DNA of 64,000 bases from Bradyrhizobium diazoefficiens (GTDB lineage Bacteria; Pseudomonadota; Alphaproteobacteria; Rhizobiales; Xanthobacteraceae), in the NCBI RefSeq assembly GCF_016616235.1, contig NZ_CP067100.1:558001-622000 (forward strand). The letters are read 5' to 3'. The translations under genes and the position numbers were made by a program. Positions 1-8,705 of this stretch are shown one piece after another (the first letter of the stretch is position 1; every line of letters starts with the position of its first letter). The notes below the pieces were generated by a model, which did no database searches, was not told the DNA's origin, and saw nothing but the letters and a program-made list of their open reading frames with translations.

Positions 1-101
1 GCCGCCGATTGCGTGATGCCGAGCTCGCCCGCGGCGCGCGTGATGCTGCGCGTCCGGTACACGGCGGTGAAGGCCCGCAATTGCCGCAAAGTGACATTCA
101 T
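1..101 (-). CDS. LysR-family transcriptional regulator, N-terminus (partial)
   Basis: Reading the minus strand from the ATG at 101 gives MNVTLRQLRAFTAVYRTRSI followed by TRAAGELGITQSAA. This is the start of a LysR winged helix-turn-helix: LRQLRAF in helix 1 and the AA..L..TQSA recognition-helix pattern. The rest lies outside the window. It diverges from the flavin monooxygenase gene at 217, the usual arrangement for a LysR activator and its target, so it probably controls that gene in response to an aromatic ligand (inference). Confidence 0.85.
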   Translation of the reverse strand, partial: MNVTLRQLRAFTAVYRTRSITRAAGELGITQSA

Positions 102-216
102 AGGTAAAACTGATGAATTGATGATTTCTTTCCGGCTTATCGCATAACCGGGCCTGCAATAGAATGCACCCCGCGCGGACGGCAAATCCGCAGCGCTGCA
201 AGGGACGGAAACGAGC
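102..216. promoter_or_regulatory. Divergent LysR/monooxygenase promoter region
   Basis: This 115-bp gap separates two divergent starts. It is richer in A+T than its surroundings and contains the short inverted repeat TTAT-CGC-ATAA at 137-147, a plausible LysR-type half-site pair. A purine-rich AAGGGACGG stretch precedes the ATG at 217. The regulator-binding role is inferred from position only. Confidence 0.4.
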
Positions 217-1857
217 ATGAAAACGCAGGTGCTGGTGGTAGGCGCCGGGCCCGTGGGGTTGACCGCGGCGATGGATCTGGCCTCGCGCGGAATCGACGTC
301 GTCGTCGCGGAGATCCGCCACGCCGGTGATCCGCCGAGCGTCAAATGCAACCACGTCTCGGCGCGCTCGATGGAGATCTTCCGAAGGCTCGGCGTCGCCG
401 CGAAGCTGCGCGAGGCCGGTCTGCCCGCCGACTTCCCGAACGATTGCTCCTATCGCACCACGGCGACCGGCATCGAGCTGTGCCGCATCGACATCCCCTG
501 CCGCGCGCGCCGCTACAGTGCGACCGGCGGCCCCGACACCTGGTGGCCGACGCCCGAGCCACCGCACCGGATCAACCAGATCTACCTCGAGCCGATCCTG
601 TTCAGTCATGCGGCGGCCCAGCCGCGGATCACCATTCTGGCGCGCACCGAGATCACCGAGATCGAACAGGGCGACGGCGATGTGGTCGCGCTGGCGCGCG
701 ATCTCGACAGCGGAAGCTCGCTCCGCATCGAAGCCAGTTTTGTCATCGGGTGCGACGGCAGCCGTTCGCTGGTCCGCAAATCGATCGGTGCAAGCCTGTC
801 CGGGACACCGGTGATCCAGCGCGTACAGTCGACCTATATCGAGGCTCCGCAACTCAAGGAGCTGATGGGCGCGCACAAGCCGGCGTGGATGGTGCTCTCG
901 CTCAATCCGCGTCGCTCCGGCACCACGGTCGCCATCGACGGCCAAGACCGCTGGCTGATCCACAATCACCTGAAGCCCGACGAGCCCGAGTTCGACTCGG
1001 TCGATCGCGACTGGGCCATCCGCGCCATCCTCGGCGTCGACGAGCGCTTCGAATATCGGGTCCTGAGCAAGGAGGACTGGGTCGGGCGTCGCCTCGTGGC
1101 CGATCGCTTCCGTGACCGCAGGGTCTTCATCTGCGGCGACGCCGCGCATCTGTGGATGCCCTATGCCGGCTACGGGATGAATGCGGGCATAGCCGACGCC
1201 GTCGACCTCTGCTGGCAATTGGCGGCGCATCTGAACGGATGGGCGCCGGCCTCGATCCTCGATGCCTACGAGGCCGAGCGTCAGCCCATTACCGAGCAGG
1301 TGTCGCGCTTTGCAATGGACCACGCCATGAAGATGATGGCGCAGCGCGGCGGCGTCTCGGCGGAGATCGAGGACGACACGCCGCGCGGCCACGCGGCGCG
1401 CGCGGCGCTTGCAAGGGCAGCCTACGATCTCAACGTGCAGCAATATTGCTGCGCCGGCCTCAACTTCGGCTACTATTACGATGCCTCGCCGATCATCGCC
1501 TATGACGGCGAGACCCCGCCGGCCTACGCGATGGGAAGCTTTACGCCCTCCACGGTGCCGGGCGCCCGCGCGCCGCATCTGTTCCTGCGCGACGGCCGAT
1601 CGCTCTACGATGCGTTCGGACCGGGCTACAATCTGCTGCGGTTCGATCCTGTGATGGACGTGTCGCGGCTGACGTCCGCCGCCGAAGCGCGCGGCATGCC
1701 GCTTGCCCTGATCGACATTGCGGCGGATGAGGCGAACGGTGCCTATGCCGAGAAGCTGGTGCTGGTACGCCCCGACCAGCACATCGCCTGGCGCGGGCCG
1801 GCCGCACCCGACGATCCGCAAGGCCTGCTGGCGCGTCTCACCGGCGCGGCGGTGTAA
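217..1857 (+). CDS. FAD-dependent aromatic monooxygenase (PheA/TfdB/MhpA class)
   Basis: This 546-residue protein belongs to the class A flavin monooxygenases that hydroxylate phenolic or aryl-acid substrates using NAD(P)H and O2. The dinucleotide-binding GAGPVGL motif is at residues 9-15. The FAD ribityl-binding motif (FICGDAAHLWMPYAGYGMN) is near residue 305. A thioredoxin-like C-terminal part from about 420, rich in APHLFLRDG-type sequence, matches the PheA/TfdB domain plan and length. The adjacent divergent LysR gene supports an inducible aromatic catabolic role. The substrate cannot be told from sequence. The solute-binding gene downstream is broken, so any linked uptake step may be lost. 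Confidence 0.85.
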   Translation: MKTQVLVVGAGPVGLTAAMDLASRGIDVVVAEIRHAGDPPSVKCNHVSARSMEIFRRLGVAAKLREAGLPADFPNDCSYRTTATGIELCRIDIPCRARRYSATGGPDTWWPTPEPPHRINQIYLEPILFSHAAAQPRITILARTEITEIEQGDGDVVALARDLDSGSSLRIEASFVIGCDGSRSLVRKSIGASLSGTPVIQRVQSTYIEAPQLKELMGAHKPAWMVLSLNPRRSGTTVAIDGQDRWLIHNHLKPDEPEFDSVDRDWAIRAILGVDERFEYRVLSKEDWVGRRLVADRFRDRRVFICGDAAHLWMPYAGYGMNAGIADAVDLCWQLAAHLNGWAPASILDAYEAERQPITEQVSRFAMDHAMKMMAQRGGVSAEIEDDTPRGHAARAALARAAYDLNVQQYCCAGLNFGYYYDASPIIAYDGETPPAYAMGSFTPSTVPGARAPHLFLRDGRSLYDAFGPGYNLLRFDPVMDVSRLTSAAEARGMPLALIDIAADEANGAYAEKLVLVRPDQHIAWRGPAAPDDPQGLLARLTGAAV

Positions 1858-1921
1858 AGGAAGATCGAGCTGCCGCCTGCCTGCCGCTGGCGAAAGCGAG
1901 AATGGATCGAGGAGGGAGAAC

Positions 1922-2667
1922 GTGTTTCACGTTGCAAGGCGCCGCATCCTGGCCATGCTGACGACCGCGATTTTCGCCGTGCTGCCGCTGGGCACCCGGA
2001 GCATCTCAATTCGTCGATGCCGTTCGACCCCAGGGATCTCGCGCCCATCACCCTGCTTGCGGAAATTCCCTTCGTGCTCGTCGCGTCCGCAGACGTGCCG
2101 GCGCACAATGCAGCCGAGACGATCGCGCTCGCCAAGGCAAAGCCGGGTGCGCTGTCGATCGGGCACGGCGGCAATTCGACGGCCATGCATCTGACCGCCG
2201 CGCTGTTCATGCAGAAGACCGGGATCGCCATGGAGCTCGTTCCCTATCGCGGCACCGCACCGGCGACGGTCGACGTCCTCGCAGGCCATGTCCCGTTCGC
2301 GGTGCTGGACATTCCCGCATCGCGGCAGCTGATCCTGGAAGGTAAGCTCAACGCGATCGGCGTCTCCTCGGCGCGCCGTCTGCCCTCCTTGCCCGATGTG
2401 CCGACGCTTGCCGAGAGCGGTATTGCCGGTTTCGAATCCGTCGGCTGGTTCGGCCTCGTTGCTCCCGCCGGCACGCCTGCGGAGATCATCGGCAGGTTGA
2501 ACGAAGCTTTCGTGAAGGCCCTGAAGGACCCGGCGGTGGTCGAGAAGATCCGGACCCTCGGAGCGGAGCCCGCGCCCACCTCGCCGGAGCAGTTCGGCAG
2601 GTTCATTCAGGACGAAAGCGCGAAATGGGGCAAGCTCATCAGCGAGGCCGGCATCAAGGCGAATTAG
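1922..2667 (+). pseudogene. Bug/TctC-family solute-binding protein, degraded
   Basis: Frame 2 from a GTG at 1922 encodes a signal-peptide-like VFHVARRRILAMLTTAIFAV. Frame 1 from about 1993 encodes HPEHLNSSMPFDPRDLAPIT and then a normal Bug C-terminal two-thirds ending at 2667 (GTPAEIIGRLNEAFVKAL, GAEPAPTSPEQF). Bug proteins are usually about 320 residues. Here the whole first lobe, roughly 75-80 residues with the PFPAGG-type ligand loop, is missing at the point where the frame changes (about 1985-1995). A deletion with frameshift is the simplest explanation. An ATG at 2017 could start a 216-residue remnant, but it would lack a signal peptide and half the ligand pocket. Confidence 0.75.
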
Positions 2668-2713
2668 GGCGGTTCCGTCTTCCGCCTGCGTGGCCGCTGC
2701 GGCTCGGTCTATC

Positions 2714-2734
2714 GATGGCCGGGTCCCGGCTATC
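2714..2734. terminator. Candidate bidirectional terminator hairpin
   Basis: GATGGCCGGG followed by TCCCGGCTATC forms a GC-rich stem with a one-base loop between the convergent Bug remnant (stop 2667) and the MocR gene (stop 2730). It slightly overlaps the MocR stop codon. There is no clear U-run. Confidence 0.35.
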
Positions 2735-4100
2735 GGTCATTCGGGCGCGTCTTCAGCGCCCGCCGCAGCACGTCCCACGTCCGCGGATCGTTCATGTGGG
2801 CCACGTTGAAGCGCAGGAAGTCTTGCGCCGTCTGCGCCACGCTGAACACATTGCCAGGCGCGAGCACGATATCCTCCTCGAGCGCTGCTCGCGCAACCGC
2901 TGTGGCGTCCTGCCCGCCCGCGAGGCGGCACCAGAGAAAAAACCCGCCGCGCGGCATCAGCCAGGGCTCCAGTCCCAAAGCCTGAAGCTTGCGCGCCACA
3001 TCGCGGCGGGCGCGCGCGAGTCGCTGCCTGAGCTCGTCCATGTGCTTGCGGTAGCTGCCGCCGGCCAGCACCTTGGCGACGATCTCCGTTGCAACCGGGC
3101 TCGGGCCGCCAAAGCTGGTTGCGACCTGGAGATCGACGAGATGCTCGATCCAGTCGGGCCGCGCGGCGATGTAGCCGCAGCGCACCGAGGCCGATAGCGT
3201 CTTGGAGAAGCTGCCGATGCGGATCACGCGGTTCAAGCCATCCAGCGCAGCCAGGCGCGGCGAGCGCTCCGGCTCGAAATCACCAAAGATGTCGTCCTCG
3301 ACGATAGTGAGCTCGTGCGCGGCAGCCGCGGTTAGGAGCCGGTGCGCGGCCTGCAGCGAGAGCGTCGCGCCTGTGGGATTGTGCAGCGCTGAATTGGTGA
3401 TGTAGAGCCGTGGCCTTTCGGCGGCGAGGACCTGCTCGAAGTGCGCAACGTCCGGGCCCGACGGCGTGTAGGGCACGCTCACGACCCTGACCTGATGCGC
3501 CCGCAGCAGCGCGCGAAAATTGAAGTAGCAGGGATCGTCGACCAGCACGGTGTCGGCGGGCCGGAGCAGGAAGCGGCAGATCAGGTCGGTCGCCTGCGTG
3601 CCCGAACCGGTCAACATCAACTGGTTGATCGAGGCCTCGATCTCGTCTTCGGCGAGGCGCGCGAGCAGCAGGCGGCGCAGGGCGAGAGAGCCCGAGGTCG
3701 AGCCGTAATTGGTCAACGCACTTACCTCGGCCCGTGCCAGCGCGCGGGTGGCGCGTCGCAAGGCATGTTCCGGCATCCAGTCCGGCGGCAGCCAGCCGCA
3801 ACCCGGCTTTGGCACGGCCGCATCCGTATCGAGCGATTGCCTGGAGACCCAGAACGGGTCGACCGCGCGGTCGCGACGCGGCTCGGCCGCGGCAAGAGCC
3901 AGCGGCGGCGCAGCCAGCGGTGAAACGTAGAAGCCCGAGCCGCGGCGGGCGCGGATCAGGCCTTCGGCGGCGAGCCGGTCATAGGCCTCGACGACGGTGG
4001 ACGGCGAAACACCGATCGTCGTCGCAAGGCTGCGGATCGAGGGCAGGCGGTCGCCGGCAAGAAGCGCGCGGCCTGCGATCTTGGCGCGGATCGCGCTCAT
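2730..4100 (-). CDS. MocR-type GntR regulator with aminotransferase domain
   Basis: A GntR winged helix at the N-terminus (LLAGDRLPSIRSLATTIGVS, then VVEAYDRLAAEGLIRARRGS) is fused to a fold-type I aminotransferase domain from about residue 70. The PLP lysine is in RIGSFSKTLSASV and the aspartate of the cofactor pocket is in IVEDDIFGDFEPE. This is the MocR/PdxR architecture, in which an aminotransferase-like domain senses PLP or an amino compound. The ATG at 4100 gives 456 residues. GTG at 4103 or CTG at 4109 would complete helix 1 better, so the start is uncertain. It diverges from an EamA exporter, its likely target. Confidence 0.88.
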   Translation of the reverse strand: MSAIRAKIAGRALLAGDRLPSIRSLATTIGVSPSTVVEAYDRLAAEGLIRARRGSGFYVSPLAAPPLALAAAEPRRDRAVDPFWVSRQSLDTDAAVPKPGCGWLPPDWMPEHALRRATRALARAEVSALTNYGSTSGSLALRRLLLARLAEDEIEASINQLMLTGSGTQATDLICRFLLRPADTVLVDDPCYFNFRALLRAHQVRVVSVPYTPSGPDVAHFEQVLAAERPRLYITNSALHNPTGATLSLQAAHRLLTAAAAHELTIVEDDIFGDFEPERSPRLAALDGLNRVIRIGSFSKTLSASVRCGYIAARPDWIEHLVDLQVATSFGGPSPVATEIVAKVLAGGSYRKHMDELRQRLARARRDVARKLQALGLEPWLMPRGGFFLWCRLAGGQDATAVARAALEEDIVLAPGNVFSVAQTAQDFLRFNVAHMNDPRTWDVLRRALKTRPNDR

Positions 4101-4167
4101 CACATCCAGGGTCCGCGTTCCGCCGCGTCCCTTCGTTTGCGCCGCGTCGCCCAAGGTGTATGACCTT

Positions 4168-4205
4168 CCATACCCATACAGTTTTGCGGGATTGTACTGG
4201 ATTGT
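4168..4205. promoter_or_regulatory. Candidate MocR operator: tandem direct repeats
   Basis: Between the divergent regulator and exporter genes, CCATAC occurs twice in immediate tandem (4168-4179). GGATTGT occurs twice with exactly 10-bp spacing (4189-4195 and 4199-4205). Same-face direct repeats in the shared promoter are typical of MocR operators. Binding is inferred. Confidence 0.5.
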
Positions 4206-4262
4206 CGCTGGTCCCACCAGCGCAGAGGGCCGAATGTCGCGTCTCAAAACAATGGGACGGAC

Positions 4263-5123
4263 ATGCAATCTGCAGGCAGTGGCTGGGGCAACGGGCTTCT
4301 CGGCGTCATCATCTTCAGCGGCTCGCTGCCGGCGACGCGCGTGGCGGTCGGCGGCTTCTCCGCGCTGTTCCTGACCTCCGCACGTGCGGTCATCGCGGCG
4401 CTGATCGGCGCCGCCGTGCTCGGCCTGTTGCATCAGGCGCGGCCGCAGCGGAAGGATCTCGCCTCGCTCACCATTGTGTCGATCGGCGTCGTGATCGGCT
4501 TTCCGCTGCTGACCGCGCTCGCGCTCCAGCACATCACCTCGGCGCATTCGATCGTCTTCATCGGCCTGTTGCCGCTGTCGACCGCGGTCTTCGCCGTGCT
4601 GCGCGGCGGCGAGCGGCCGCAGCCGCTGTTCTGGCTGTTCGCCGTGCTCGGCAGCGCCACGGTGGCCGGCTTCGCCCTCTCCGGCGACGGCTCGGCATCA
4701 ACCACCGGCGATCTCCTGATGGTCGCCGCGATCGTGCTGTGCGGGCTCGGCTATGCCGAGGGCGCTGCGCTGTCGCGCCGCCTCGGCGGCTGGCAGGTGA
4801 TCTCCTGGGCGCTGCTGCTCGCGCTGCCGTTGATGCTGCCCGTTGCTGCCCTGACCTCGCCGCCGGCATGGAGCGGCGTCAGCGTGCCGGCCTGGATCGG
4901 GCTTGCCTACGTCTCGATCTTCAGCATGTTTATCGGCTTCCTCTTCTGGTACCGCGGCCTTGCAACCGGAGGCATCGCGCGCGTCGGCCAGCTGCAACAG
5001 CTCCAGCCGTTCTTCGGCCTCGCGCTCGCAGGCTTGCTGCTGCACGAGCCGGTCGCCTGGAGCATGATCGCCGCGACCGCGCTCGTCGTCGCCTGCGTGT
5101 TCTTCGCGCGGCGGTTTGCCTGA
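4263..5123 (+). CDS. EamA/DMT-family transporter
   Basis: The 286-residue hydrophobic protein has about ten predicted membrane helices in two EamA repeats (residues 1-140 and 145-286). Features include FPLLTALALQHITSAHSIVFIG in the first half and ARVGQLQQLQPFFGLALAGL, typical of the end of the second repeat. The family exports amino acids and other small metabolites across the inner membrane. The ATG at 4263 follows GGGACGG. The neighbouring divergent MocR gene suggests control by an amino compound or PLP-like ligand. The transported compound is unknown. Confidence 0.85.
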   Translation: MQSAGSGWGNGLLGVIIFSGSLPATRVAVGGFSALFLTSARAVIAALIGAAVLGLLHQARPQRKDLASLTIVSIGVVIGFPLLTALALQHITSAHSIVFIGLLPLSTAVFAVLRGGERPQPLFWLFAVLGSATVAGFALSGDGSASTTGDLLMVAAIVLCGLGYAEGAALSRRLGGWQVISWALLLALPLMLPVAALTSPPAWSGVSVPAWIGLAYVSIFSMFIGFLFWYRGLATGGIARVGQLQQLQPFFGLALAGLLLHEPVAWSMIAATALVVACVFFARRFA

Positions 5124-5192
5124 CGCGGCATCTTGCCTTCGGCAATGGCGCGCACGTCGTAGCCCTGCGAACTCGACGATGCTCCCGGCCGC

Positions 5193-6407
5193 TCATACCT
5201 GCTCCAGCACCGTCCGCGTCAGCGCGCTCCTGGCAAACTTCTTCAGCGGCATCGGCTTGCCGAACAGAAAGCCCTGCACGAGGTCGAAGCCGAGCTCGTT
5301 GGCGGCGACGAGGTCGGCGCGGCTCTCGACGCCTTCGGCCACGGTGCGCGCGCCGTAGCCCTGCGCGAGCTCGACGATGTGACGGCACACCGTGCGCTTG
5401 AGGCGGTCGTTGGCGCTGCCGGTGACGAAGTGGGGGTCCGCTTTCAGCTTGATGAAGGGTATCTTGCCGAGATCCATCAGCGAGGGCCAGTTGGCGCCGA
5501 GATTGTCGATCGACAGGCCGATATTGTGCAGGCGCACCTCGCGCGCGACCTCGACGAGGAGATCGAGGTCGCGGATCGCCTCTTCGGCGTCGATCCCGAT
5601 CGTCAGTCCGCCGAACGCCGGATGCGTCGGCATGCGGCGGCAGAGATCGCGCACCGCCTGCGGCTCCTTCAGATAGGACGCCGGCAAGTTGATCGAGAGA
5701 TCGGCCGGGCTCTGCTGCTCCAGCAGATAGTGCCAGTCCTGCATGGCGCGCTCGATCACGAATTCCGAGAGGTCGCGAAAGTGCGGGTCGTGCTCTTCGG
5801 AGATGAAATAGGCGGGCGGTACCACGCCCCAGGTTGGATGCCGCATCCGCACCAAGGCTTCCGCGCCGCTGCGGATCAGCGTGCGCGCGTCGATCTTGGG
5901 CTGGTACCAGAGCTCGAGCCAGCCGGCGTGCAGGGCCTCGCCGACATGCACGGCCGGGCTCGGCGCCGGCTCCTCCGGCAGCAGCATCGCGACGCGCTCG
6001 CGCAGCGTCTCCGCGGCAAAGGGCGTGGTCAGCGGCGGCAGCATCGCAAGGCCATATTCCTCGCCGACCTGCTGCACCGCCCTGACGATGATCGAGTCGC
6101 GGGCGCCGACGGTGAGGACCTTGCCGTCGAAGGCCTCGCGCACCAGCGTCTCCAGGAACGTGCCGGGCTCGATGCCGTCGGCGGCGACGCCGAACAGGAT
6201 CAGATCCGGCAGCTCGCCGGCGAGCACGGTCTGCAGCTCGTCCGCGCTGGCGCATTGGCTGGTGACGAAGCCGAAATCCTCCAGCACCTCGGCGAGGAAG
6301 GCGCGCAGATGGCGCTTGCCGTCGGCGACGCATGCGCGCGGCATCACCTTTCGCCGTCCGAAGGTCCTCGGCCTCCGACCGGCGAACTCAACAATTTCAT
6401 CGTTCAT
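5193..6407 (-). CDS. Pseudo-receiver plus degenerate EAL domain protein
   Basis: Residues 23-140 fold like a response-regulator receiver, but the strand that should hold the phosphorylated Asp reads PDLILFGVAADG, so the acceptor is absent. Residues 155-400 are an EAL domain. E183-A184-L185, N240, K320, E359 and Q378 are kept. The metal-binding DDFGTG loop is D301-N302-L-G-A-N, and the strand normally ending in E(L/V)TE is IGIDAEEA. Loss of the second Asp suggests little or no phosphodiesterase activity, so the protein may only bind c-di-GMP or a partner (inference). A GGAG sequence lies upstream of ATG 6407. Confidence 0.8.
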   Translation of the reverse strand: MNDEIVEFAGRRPRTFGRRKVMPRACVADGKRHLRAFLAEVLEDFGFVTSQCASADELQTVLAGELPDLILFGVAADGIEPGTFLETLVREAFDGKVLTVGARDSIIVRAVQQVGEEYGLAMLPPLTTPFAAETLRERVAMLLPEEPAPSPAVHVGEALHAGWLELWYQPKIDARTLIRSGAEALVRMRHPTWGVVPPAYFISEEHDPHFRDLSEFVIERAMQDWHYLLEQQSPADLSINLPASYLKEPQAVRDLCRRMPTHPAFGGLTIGIDAEEAIRDLDLLVEVAREVRLHNIGLSIDNLGANWPSLMDLGKIPFIKLKADPHFVTGSANDRLKRTVCRHIVELAQGYGARTVAEGVESRADLVAANELGFDLVQGFLFGKPMPLKKFARSALTRTVLEQV

Positions 6408-6690
6408 CGCAAACCACTCCGTTCCGCGACCGGTGTTAGCGACGGGAGCGGTTTCAAATAAGGAGGGCTTCAGCCGATTGTTGAATTATCTGGGTAACGT
6501 TAAAGCCTGCATCATTTCTAAAATTGTCCGCATCTTCTTCGAGAAGTTTTTACGTCTGCCGGCGTGTTGCGCAGGCGCGTTGCGACAATCATGCGGGATT
6601 TTCGCAAAGGCCGGTTTGGCAGCGCGCGCTCCCCCTGTCCTGCAATTGGACGAAGCTGCGCGCGCTTCGCCTAATTGAATAACGCCGCCC
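6408..6690. other. Intergenic, promoter of the EAL gene
   Basis: This 283-bp region is A+T-rich around 6455-6560. It lies upstream of the minus-strand EAL gene and downstream of the next minus-strand gene. I see no ORF with coding character and no strong hairpin. Confidence 0.4.
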
Positions 6691-7116
6691 TCAATTGGCT
6701 GTGGCCTTGTCGTGTTGGGCCATGCCGACCGCCTTGTAATCGTAGTTCGGATAGAACTCGGTGCGGTAGGCGCCCCACGCGGTGTCCTCGATGAGGCGGT
6801 TGACCTCGCGCAAGCGAGAGGCCGGCAGGCGCAACGTGATCACCTGGCCGATGCCCATCATCACGTACCAGCTCACGACCTCGACGCCGGACGGCGGAAA
6901 TGCCTTGTGGAAGCCCTGCTTATCGAGCTGCGCATTGAGCTCGTTCAACGGACGGGACTGATCGTGCTTGAAGAACACGGTGAGCAGCACCGCATTGTCG
7001 GCGGTCGGTGCGGCATTGCCTTGCGGCGGGGTGGTCTGCGCCGTCGTCGTCGAGGTGAGCGCCAGCGCTCCCATCAGCAGCGCCGTCATCGTCAATGTCA
7101 GTCGGGCCGATCTCAT
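6691..7116 (-). CDS. Secreted conserved protein of unknown function
   Basis: From the ATG at 7116, 141 residues begin with a clear signal peptide (MRSARLTLTMTALLMGALAL, cleavage probably after TTTAQ near residue 26). GGAAGGAG lies directly upstream, which decides this start over an upstream ORF extension. The mature part has a small alpha/beta pattern: AVLLTVFFKHDQSR, GVEVVSWYVMMGIGQVITLRLP, then an Arg/Asn/Tyr-rich tail. It is probably periplasmic. No catalytic motif is recognised. The repeated beta-alpha look and acidic-aromatic content suggest a small ferredoxin-like fold, but this is only a guess. Confidence 0.7.
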   Translation of the reverse strand: MRSARLTLTMTALLMGALALTSTTTAQTTPPQGNAAPTADNAVLLTVFFKHDQSRPLNELNAQLDKQGFHKAFPPSGVEVVSWYVMMGIGQVITLRLPASRLREVNRLIEDTAWGAYRTEFYPNYDYKAVGMAQHDKATAN

Positions 7117-7432
7117 CGCAATCTCCTTCCCGTTGCTCTCCAGGTGCATCGGAGGATAGGAGCGGCAGACGTGATCGAAGAACTCATTTTCGCGCGATGC
7201 GCGCATGTTCCGCCTTCGCTCGTGACGATTCTGCGACAATGCGGTCCGGCCGCGGCAGCGAGAATGTGAAGCACGTCACATGCGCATTGCTGCAGCTGCG
7301 CTATTGCTCCGCACAGCCGGTGGTGGGCTGTCGAGGATTACAGCTATGTCGATGCGGCGAATGATCTATTGGTGGTTCAGATTGGTGCTGTCAGGGCGAT
7401 TTCTCGATCGCTTCCTGTGCCTGCCGCGCTAA
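7117..7432. other. Intergenic region with a possible 28-codon ORF
   Basis: About 300 bp hold no long ORF. A plus-strand ATG at 7346 opens a 28-codon frame, stop at 7430-7432, encoding a basic, aromatic MSMRRMIYWWFRLVLSGRF-type peptide. A GAGG lies 8-11 bases upstream. It ends exactly where the palindromic repeat begins. It could be a small membrane peptide or chance. Confidence 0.25.
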
Positions 7433-7479
7433 AGCATGATCCGGAAAAGTGTGCAGCGGTTTTCCGAAAAGATCATGCT
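7433..7479. repeat. Rhizobial intergenic palindrome (AGCATGATC type)
   Basis: AGCATGATCCGGAAAA on the left pairs with TTTTCCGAAAAGATCATGCT on the right with small internal mismatches, giving a long imperfect hairpin. Elements with this sequence recur between genes in Bradyrhizobium-group genomes (recalled). It lies in the gap between two minus-strand genes. Confidence 0.7.
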
Positions 7480-7541
7480 CAAACGAAGAGCTAAGACGCG
7501 ACGGCGATGCATCCCAATCGCATCGCGCTTTAGCTGCGAGA

Positions 7542-8705
7542 TCAGGTCTGCCCGATCAATTTGCGAAACGCCGCCGCGCCGTCGTGCACCGCATCGCGTC
7601 CCTTCCAGGCCAGATAGGAGAGCTTGCCGCCGAGCGTGTCGTGACTGCGCAGCCGTCGCGAGCCGAGAATGTGTCCGACATTGGAGGGGAAGCGGCTCAC
7701 CTCGGCGGACACCAGCGCGGCGATCGCGTCCATCAAGTGCTGGAGGCGGACGCCCCATTCGCAAGTTTCGAGGCCGTCGATGCGGACCTTGAGCGCATAT
7801 TCGATATCGTAGATCTCGGCGAGCAGGTCGCGGGCGATCAGCACGCGGTTGTGGCGGAGCGCTACGCGCAGCGCCAGCCGCTTGTCGTCGAGCCGGTCGA
7901 GCACCATGTCAACGACACAGGCATAGGGCGTGGCGGCGACGTCGGCGGCGCTCTTGCTCGCGGCCGCCTTGGTGGCGAGGCGCACCAATTGCCAGGACGT
8001 CTTCAGCCGCCGCGCCACCAGCGTCAGCGCGAAGGGCAGCGCGCCGGGATGGGCCTTCTTGAAGGCGTCGAGCTGGACGGTGACCCGCGCCACCTGACCG
8101 TCGTCGAACGTCGCGATCTTCTCGGGCAGCTTTTCGTTGAACTTGGGCAGCGCATCGCCGGCGCGCAGCACCTGCTGCATCTTCTTCGCATCGTCGAAGG
8201 CGGTGCGCGAGGCCGTGTATTGCGCGAGCCTGCCGCGTGCGAACTCGGCGCTCTCCGCCGAGGCCAGCGTGTTCTCGAGCACCTTGACGACCTTGATCTG
8301 GAAGGTCGCGGCGGTCTTCAGCACTTCCTTCTGATTGTTGGCGGCGACCTGGTCGCTGATCGCCTTGACGTAGTCGCGCGCCATGGTCGGCAGCAGGTCG
8401 CGGCAGATCCACTCCCAGATCGGAGTCAGCGTGTTGCGGGAAATCCGCCCGGCGTTGGCATGCTCGGGCGCGCCGTCGATCAGCAGCAGTTCGAGCGGCG
8501 CGAAGAAATAGCGGGAGGGGCTGGCGGCGCGCGCCTGGGTCGATCCGTCCTTGCGAAACTCGGCGCGCAGGCGCGCCAGGATGTCGGCCGAGCCCGGCAT
8601 GTCGATGCCGCACAGCTCGAGCCGCTCCAGCTCGCTGAGCAGACAGCTGCGCGACAGTGGCGTCAGCCTCTGCAGGAATTCCGACAGCCGATCGACCTCG
8701 TTCAT
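7542..8705 (-). CDS. Conserved hypothetical cytoplasmic protein, 387 aa
   Basis: No family is recognised. The ATG at 8705 gives a protein starting MNEVDRLSEFLQRLTPLSRS, without signal peptide or membrane segment. It is predicted to be almost entirely alpha-helical, with many Leu/Ala heptad-like stretches (FQIKVVKVLENTLASAESAE; LTLVARRLKTSWQLVRLATK). Its C-terminus mentions HDTLGGKLSYLAWKGRDAVH. The 20-codon upstream extension lacks coding character. It stands alone between a repeat and a divergent LuxR-type gene. The helical content suggests a scaffold or regulator, but no function is assigned. Confidence 0.65.
   Translation of the reverse strand: MNEVDRLSEFLQRLTPLSRSCLLSELERLELCGIDMPGSADILARLRAEFRKDGSTQARAASPSRYFFAPLELLLIDGAPEHANAGRISRNTLTPIWEWICRDLLPTMARDYVKAISDQVAANNQKEVLKTAATFQIKVVKVLENTLASAESAEFARGRLAQYTASRTAFDDAKKMQQVLRAGDALPKFNEKLPEKIATFDDGQVARVTVQLDAFKKAHPGALPFALTLVARRLKTSWQLVRLATKAAASKSAADVAATPYACVVDMVLDRLDDKRLALRVALRHNRVLIARDLLAEIYDIEYALKVRIDGLETCEWGVRLQHLMDAIAALVSAEVSRFPSNVGHILGSRRLRSHDTLGGKLSYLAWKGRDAVHDGAAAFRKLIGQT

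Noticed and set aside
2017..2667. Bug protein as an intact gene from ATG 2017
   Set aside because: It would lack signal peptide and first lobe; the signal peptide is present upstream in another frame.
5379..6461. 360-codon plus-strand ORF opposite the EAL gene
   Set aside because: It is a shadow of the minus-strand EAL gene, without any domain.
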